DNA of 64,000 bases from Staphylococcus devriesei (GTDB lineage: Bacteria > Bacillota > Bacilli > Staphylococcales > Staphylococcaceae). Position numbers and translations under genes: made by a program. Where the stretch lies: the NCBI RefSeq assembly GCF_002902625.1, contig NZ_PPRG01000043.1:21118-85117 (forward strand), written 5' to 3'. Below are positions 59,171 through 64,000 of the stretch, in pieces (position 1 is the first letter of the stretch; every line of letters begins with the position of its first letter). The notes under the pieces were generated by a model. It was given only the letters and a program-made list of their open reading frames with translations. It was not told the DNA's origin and searched no databases.

Positions 59171-60682
59171 TTAAATATTTACTTTAAAGTTGTCTATGAC
59201 TAATAAGTTATAATTTGGCTCTTTTAAATTTTTAGCAATAAGCATACTCATAGGTAAATTGTGAGTAGCGTGATGAATCATAGCCCCATCTAAATATTGA
59301 CGATAATTTCTGTAACAGTAATCTGTCATCGTAACTCTATATTCCTCATTTAATTCTACGTCTTTCAAACTCACCCGATTAAATAGTTCTTCTGACATAT
59401 CCACTTCATATTCAAAACCTTGCCATATGGTACATAAAGTTTCATCTACAATTGTCATAGTTAACTGTTCATTTTCAAATTGTATGTAAGAATATGTATA
59501 TTCAATCATGTCTTTAATTTGTTGACCAGTCAAAGTTAAATCAAGTGCTTTATCTGGGTGTGGATAGGCATAATAAATATCTTCATTTGTAATTACATCG
59601 TTAAATCCTTTTTCGCCATTTTTAGGCACATTAACACATGTAATAGTATTATCATAAGCCAATTTAAGACTATCATGTAGAAGTTGGGTAAATGGATGTG
59701 TCTTACTTAATAAATCTTCTAGGCCGTTAATTTTCATATCATAATTATTTTCAGAAACCACTTCTTTAGACCAATGTTCAACTGCTTTACGATCATAATA
59801 TGTCATATTGAGTAACTCATCATCTTCTTTATATTCACTTAAGTCAACCACTGCAGATTGTATATCTTCTTTTTCGAAAGTACTTGTTCTTTTTTTAAAT
59901 TTTATTTTAACGTGAATTAATTCTTGTGCATTTTGACCAGCTTGAACATACACTGTCTCATAATCATTACCTATTATCGTTTGGTGTTGATGGGCGGTAA
60001 TCATTAAATCAATTACTCCAATTTCTTTCATTAATTTTTCAGCTTCATGTGAACTCTCTCCATGACGGTGATTCGTCTGACTAATCTTATTTAATCCACC
60101 ATGATAAATAACAATTAAGAAATCCGGATGTTCAGTTTCATGAATATATCTGATCCATCGTCTAGCTGAAAATAACGTTTTTTCAATAGAGACATCTGTT
60201 TCCATTTCAGCGTATTCATTTTTCATTAAACCATCAGCCGTCAAGCCAACAATCGCTATCCTAACATTGTCATATTGTTTAATCACATAAGGTGTTGAAA
60301 AATAAGGCTCTTTCGTTAGTGCATACTCTATATTGGCTGATAACCACTGAAAGCGTGCTAATGATACGGAACGTGTTAAAAATGATAATCCGAATTTAAA
60401 ATCATCGGGACTTACCCCACTCGCGTCATACTGCATATCATTCATTAGCTTAACCATTGGGTGACGTTTATATGGGGCTACAATTGCGTAATAATAGGCT
60501 TCCAGAGAACCTGCTAAACTACCTCCGCTATCAAGTAAAATAACATTATCATTATTTTCTCTAACATTTTTAACATACGCACCAGCGCGATAGATATTCG
60601 ATCCATAATCACCATTCAAAAAATGGCTATGCATGTCAGACGTTGCCAAAATATCTATATTTATATTTTCGTTTTTTTCCAC
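59171..60682 (-). CDS. 5'-nucleotidase-type metallophosphoesterase (YunD-like)
   Basis: 503 residues from a GTG at 60682 with GGGGTG upstream; the frame runs 20 codons further without support. The N-terminal metallophosphatase domain has DILATSDMHSHF, LLDSGGSLAGS (metal Asp; the usual Gly-Asp is Ser-Gly here), LIVIYHGGL and LMITAHQHQT. The C-terminal 5'-nucleotidase domain spans from about residue 310 (DLTLTGQQIKDMIEY). No signal peptide, so it is probably cytoplasmic like Bacillus YunD. Substrate unknown. Confidence 0.8.
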   Translation of the reverse strand: MEKNENINIDILATSDMHSHFLNGDYGSNIYRAGAYVKNVRENNDNVILLDSGGSLAGSLEAYYYAIVAPYKRHPMVKLMNDMQYDASGVSPDDFKFGLSFLTRSVSLARFQWLSANIEYALTKEPYFSTPYVIKQYDNVRIAIVGLTADGLMKNEYAEMETDVSIEKTLFSARRWIRYIHETEHPDFLIVIYHGGLNKISQTNHRHGESSHEAEKLMKEIGVIDLMITAHQHQTIIGNDYETVYVQAGQNAQELIHVKIKFKKRTSTFEKEDIQSAVVDLSEYKEDDELLNMTYYDRKAVEHWSKEVVSENNYDMKINGLEDLLSKTHPFTQLLHDSLKLAYDNTITCVNVPKNGEKGFNDVITNEDIYYAYPHPDKALDLTLTGQQIKDMIEYTYSYIQFENEQLTMTIVDETLCTIWQGFEYEVDMSEELFNRVSLKDVELNEEYRVTMTDYCYRNYRQYLDGAMIHHATHNLPMSMLIAKNLKEPNYNLLVIDNFKVNI

Positions 60683-60761
60683 GTTTACACACCCCTTATT
60701 TAAGGTTAGTTTAACATTTATTAAACCCTGTGTGTTATTCATTTAGTTTGTTTTAAAACAG

Positions 60762-60807
60762 ATAAAAAGCCAGTCTAAAACATATTTCTATGCTTTGACT
60801 GACTTTG
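60762..60807 (-). terminator. Terminator of ktrD
   Basis: On the minus strand AAAGTCAGTC (60797-60806) pairs with GACTGGCTTT (60766-60775), one wobble, followed by TTTTTATC. Confidence 0.7.
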
Positions 60808-60811
60808 CTAA

Positions 60812-62170
60812 TTAACCTATTTGTACACGTTCTTTAAGATAATGGAATTTATCTGGTTCTTTACGACCTGCAATCATAATGATAAATGAAATAAGACCTA
60901 CACGTCCTATAAACATTAATATCATAAGTATGGCCTTTGTAAGTCCACTAATATCGTCAGTAACGCCTAATGATAACCCACATGTTCCAAAAGCTGACAT
61001 GACCTCAAAGAATACTTGTAAGAACGTTAAATTACTCTTTTCCGTAGCTAAAATAATAATCATGCTTGTAAATGTAAGCAATGACGCCATAGTAAATACC
61101 GCGAACGAACGCTGTATATCTACGACATGTATTTCCCTATTAAAAACTTTGATAGCCGATTTTTCAGTATTATTATTAAAATTAATAACAAATAAAATTA
61201 AAATCGCAAAAGTAGTGGTACGAATCCCCCCACCAACTGAACTTGGAGAAGAACCTATAAACATTAAAATACTCATTAATACATTTGTAGCATCACTAAA
61301 GTTTGTAACATCAATCGTTTGTAAACCAGCGCTTCTCGTCGTTGCCGATTGAAATAGAGAATAAAACAACGACTGATGCCAGCTTAAACCTTTAAAAGCA
61401 TGATTGTGTTCAAGCGCTAAGATTGCTAACACACCAAAAGTAAATAAAAAGAAATACGTTGTTGTAGTTATCTTAGTAAATAATGAAAATCTAAAATGAC
61501 TTACTCTATTTCTAACATAAGCTCTGATTTCTAATAACACTGGAAATCCTATTGAACCTAATACGATTAAAAACATTACAATTGTTTGCACGAAATAATC
61601 TTTCGCATATGGCACTAAAGATTGACCTGTGATGTCTAATCCACCGTTTGTAGTAGCAGATACAGAAACAAACAGTCCTTGCATCAATGAATTTTTCAAA
61701 TCTGGATTATCTCTATAAAAGTAAAACGCTAATAATAAAGCGCCAACAAATTCAATCGTTAATATCGTTTTAATAATTTCTAGGATTAACTTTACCGTTC
61801 CGCTCATCGTATCTTTATTATTATCTAGCATAATTAATTGACGTTCACGAATACCAATATGTTTACCGAGCACTACCCATAAAACAGTACCAATTGCCAT
61901 GACCCCGATTCCACCGATATTCAGAATAACTAGTATAATTATTTGGCCAAAAACGGAATAAGTATCAACAATATTTATTGGAGATAAGCCAGTTACACTG
62001 ATACCAGAGACAGCTACAAACAGTGAGTCTATAGGGCTCACGGACACGCCTTGTTTATGTACAAACGGTAAGTTTAATAATAAAAATGCGACGACTATAG
62101 CTATTAGATAATATAAAACAATCCCTTGTTGAGGACTTGATTTTTTTAACAACTTACCGAAAATAGACAT
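60812..62170 (-). CDS. ktrD: Ktr potassium transporter membrane subunit
   Basis: 452-residue Trk/Ktr/HKT channel-like subunit with the four-fold M1-P-M2 repeat. The filter regions are SVSGISVTGLSP, SATTNGGLDITG, ATTRSAGLQTID and SAFGTCGLSLG, each with the filter Gly. KtrC-type rings bind it from the cytosol. S. aureus has KtrB and KtrD; position beside htrA fits KtrD. It starts 18 bases after htrA, with GAGGTGA as ribosome site, and probably shares its transcript. Confidence 0.85.
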   Translation of the reverse strand: MSIFGKLLKKSSPQQGIVLYYLIAIVVAFLLLNLPFVHKQGVSVSPIDSLFVAVSGISVTGLSPINIVDTYSVFGQIIILVILNIGGIGVMAIGTVLWVVLGKHIGIRERQLIMLDNNKDTMSGTVKLILEIIKTILTIEFVGALLLAFYFYRDNPDLKNSLMQGLFVSVSATTNGGLDITGQSLVPYAKDYFVQTIVMFLIVLGSIGFPVLLEIRAYVRNRVSHFRFSLFTKITTTTYFFLFTFGVLAILALEHNHAFKGLSWHQSLFYSLFQSATTRSAGLQTIDVTNFSDATNVLMSILMFIGSSPSSVGGGIRTTTFAILILFVINFNNNTEKSAIKVFNREIHVVDIQRSFAVFTMASLLTFTSMIIILATEKSNLTFLQVFFEVMSAFGTCGLSLGVTDDISGLTKAILMILMFIGRVGLISFIIMIAGRKEPDKFHYLKERVQIG

Positions 62171-62188
62171 TAACTTGTCACCTCAACG

Positions 62189-64000
62189 TTATTTTAATTT
62201 AATTTTTATTTCTTGAGATTTTCCGTCTCTATATATTTTTCCTGTCAATGTTGCTAAATCCTGTCTATGATTGAAAATAATCTGTCTATAATCTAAATTA
62301 TTTTTTATTGTTTTACTATCTAATTCTACAACTACATCGCCAGTTTTTAAACCAGATTTTTCACCTAATCCACCATCTTTTAACTTTTCTACTACTATAC
62401 CGTTCGCAATATCATTTGGAACATCTAAAATTTCACGTTCATAGCTGTTAAGGTCTTGTACATTTTCAATGGCGATACCTGTATTAGGATAATCGATTTT
62501 ACCTTTCTTTTCTAGTTCATTAGCTATCTCTATAGCATCGTTAATAGGGATTGCAAAGCCCATACCTTCTATATTTGGCATATTTATTTTTAGTGACACT
62601 ATACCAACAAGTCTTCCACTATCATTTACTACAGCACCACCCGAATTCCCAGGATTAACTGAGGCATCTATTTGAAACGCTTTAATACGTTCATCATTTT
62701 CGTTATCTTGGTTAAAATCTACAGCTACCGCTCTGTTCAGTCCCGAAACGATACCTTTAGACACACTATTTTTAAAGTCTTCACCTAATGGATTGCCTAC
62801 TACAATAATAGATTCACCTAAAACCAATTTACTAGAATCTCCAATCTCAATTGGTTTAATGTTCTGATCTTTAATATTCGCCTTAACCACTGCAATATCA
62901 GACCATTTATCTTTACCAACGAGTCTTGCTTCTGTTGAGGCATGATCACCATAAGTTACTTTGATTTTATCACTACCACTTATAATATGATTGTTAGTTA
63001 AAATAAAAAAAGCATCGCCTACTTTTTTGTAGACGACACCTGAGCCAAGTTCACTATTTGAATTTGTATTTGTTTGTTGAACTGAAGTTTTCTTAGGTGC
63101 GTCACTTTCCACTGTTACTACTGACTTAACAGTGTTGTTTGCGTTTTTCATAGTTGATGTATACTTCAAATGATTATCCTCACTTTGGTTAATACTACTA
63201 CCTTGATTAATACTAGAAATAATCGCGTTTAAAAGTAGAATAATTAAGATAATTGCTATAACAATAACAATTTTAGCCCAATGTAATTTAAAGAATGCTT
63301 TCACTTGATCCATAAAGTTAGTATTGTTTGATGCTAGTTTTTCCTTATCATTAGCTTGCTTTTCTTCAGAGGAAGTATGATTTTGCGTATTATCGTTATT
63401 ATTTGATGTTCGATTGTCTAATCGTTTAGAACTATTAGTAGTTTCTTTAGTTAAGGTTGGATTTTGTTCATCTTTACGCTCTTTACCTAACTTAGTATTG
63501 TCCGTTGTTTCACTAGCTTCATGTGTATTATCGCTTTTAAACGGTTTCTCTGCCTGTTCTGTGTGATGAGTTGTAAGGTTGGTTTGTTTGTTTTTCTCTT
63601 TTTTTAGAGCGCTTTGTTCTTCTTTGTCTTTATTTTTTCTTAATCTGCTATATTCAGGCTTAGATGAGTTAGAATCATTTGTATCTTTATCAATACTAAT
63701 AGTTTGATTATCTCCATTTTCTGAAGCTTTATTTTCTTTCTTTAGATGTTGTTCTTCAGGCAAAGTTAAATTATGTGATTCCTTCGATTTACCTTCAACT
63801 TTAGAAGTAGACTCATTTTCTGCTCTTAGCTTTGCTAGATGCTGCTGTTGTTGAATTTCTTCTTGAGTGAGTTTTTCAATTCGCGCTTTTCTCAAATTGT
63901 CTTTTACACGTTCTTCATTAAGCTTTGCTTGTTGTTGTTCTTTTTGAGTTAAGCGCTCTCTTTGCTCTTTTTCTCGCTTAATCCTAGCCTCACGCTCTTC
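62189..64000 (-). CDS. htrA: HtrA-like membrane serine protease (5' end outside window)
   Basis: Envelope quality-control protease. The visible frame has 603 codons and stays open to the window edge; the N-terminus lies beyond. Order: Lys/Glu/Arg/Gln-rich and then Asn/Ser-rich cytoplasmic region (about 230 residues), one membrane helix (WAKIVIVIAIILIILLLNAI, around 63220-63290), a trypsin-like domain with His in TNNHIISG (62987-62989), Asp in DIAVVKA and Ser in NPGNSGGAVV (62642-62644), and a C-terminal PDZ domain (GLKTGDVVVELDSK). It matches the long HtrA (SA0879-type) of S. aureus, not the short HtrA. Upstream of ktrD in one operon. Confidence 0.92.
   Translation of the reverse strand, partial: EEREARIKREKEQRERLTQKEQQQAKLNEERVKDNLRKARIEKLTQEEIQQQQHLAKLRAENESTSKVEGKSKESHNLTLPEEQHLKKENKASENGDNQTISIDKDTNDSNSSKPEYSRLRKNKDKEEQSALKKEKNKQTNLTTHHTEQAEKPFKSDNTHEASETTDNTKLGKERKDEQNPTLTKETTNSSKRLDNRTSNNNDNTQNHTSSEEKQANDKEKLASNNTNFMDQVKAFFKLHWAKIVIVIAIILIILLLNAIISSINQGSSINQSEDNHLKYTSTMKNANNTVKSVVTVESDAPKKTSVQQTNTNSNSELGSGVVYKKVGDAFFILTNNHIISGSDKIKVTYGDHASTEARLVGKDKWSDIAVVKANIKDQNIKPIEIGDSSKLVLGESIIVVGNPLGEDFKNSVSKGIVSGLNRAVAVDFNQDNENDERIKAFQIDASVNPGNSGGAVVNDSGRLVGIVSLKINMPNIEGMGFAIPINDAIEIANELEKKGKIDYPNTGIAIENVQDLNSYEREILDVPNDIANGIVVEKLKDGGLGEKSGLKTGDVVVELDSKTIKNNLDYRQIIFNHRQDLATLTGKIYRDGKSQEIKIKLK

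Overview
The window is AT-rich Firmicute chromosome, and its gene order matches the def to htrA stretch of Staphylococcus chromosomes as I recall it from S. aureus. Marker genes are the bifunctional autolysin atl, qoxABCD, fmtA, lcpB, comK with its IDEAL-domain neighbour, and the pur and men operons. The Atl N-terminus is long and unlike S. aureus. A flavohaemoglobin and a nucleoside hydrolase flank qox where I do not recall them in S. aureus. Together these suggest a coagulase-negative species, perhaps near S. haemolyticus, S. hominis or S. warneri. That placement is inference; no 16S or housekeeping comparison was possible.

Layout. 1-16 kb: start of a YkyA-like lipoprotein (cut by the edge), def, rpoY-rnjA, ktrC, cydAB, a glutaredoxin-like gene, ptsHI, a DUF697-like gene, a PUA-containing rRNA methyltransferase, the AuxA-like membrane protein, a 44-residue acidic peptide, a tandem hairpin repeat, and a TPP-riboswitch-controlled thiamine/HMP ECF transporter (ykoEDC). 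16-27.5 kb: the complete purEKCSQLFMNHD operon on the minus strand, with a PurBox-like pair upstream. 27.7-35 kb: folD, hmp, a secreted Ig-like protein and qoxABCD. 35-47 kb: an accessory or cell-wall region with three broken genes (nucleoside hydrolase, fmtA, acyltransferase), plus lcpB, a DUF2538 gene, a GNAT gene, atl, a MarR-type regulator and tspO. 47-54 kb: a PLP aminotransferase and the menaquinone genes menFDHB, with menA divergent. 54-64 kb: GNAT, TM2 and small cationic proteins, IDEAL protein, comK, tRNA-Asn and tRNA-Ser, lplA, DUF2187, a degenerate CPBP-like protein, a YunD-type phosphoesterase, ktrD and htrA (its 5' part lies outside).

Functional links. menFDHB/menA make the menaquinone that cydAB and qoxABCD oxidise; hmp may protect respiration from nitric oxide. 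purN and purH use folate one-carbon units supplied through folD, which is divergent from purE. ktrC and ktrD encode the two halves of a potassium uptake system 57 kb apart. atl, fmtA, lcpB, auxA and htrA act at the envelope.

Most of the window is conserved core. I see no convincing novel multi-gene system. The signals most worth checking are two opposite-sign homopolymer frameshifts plus one in-frame nonsense codon within about 11 kb, a dispersed hairpin repeat with compensatory stem changes, and two operator-like palindromes sitting on promoters (upstream of the aminotransferase and of marR).
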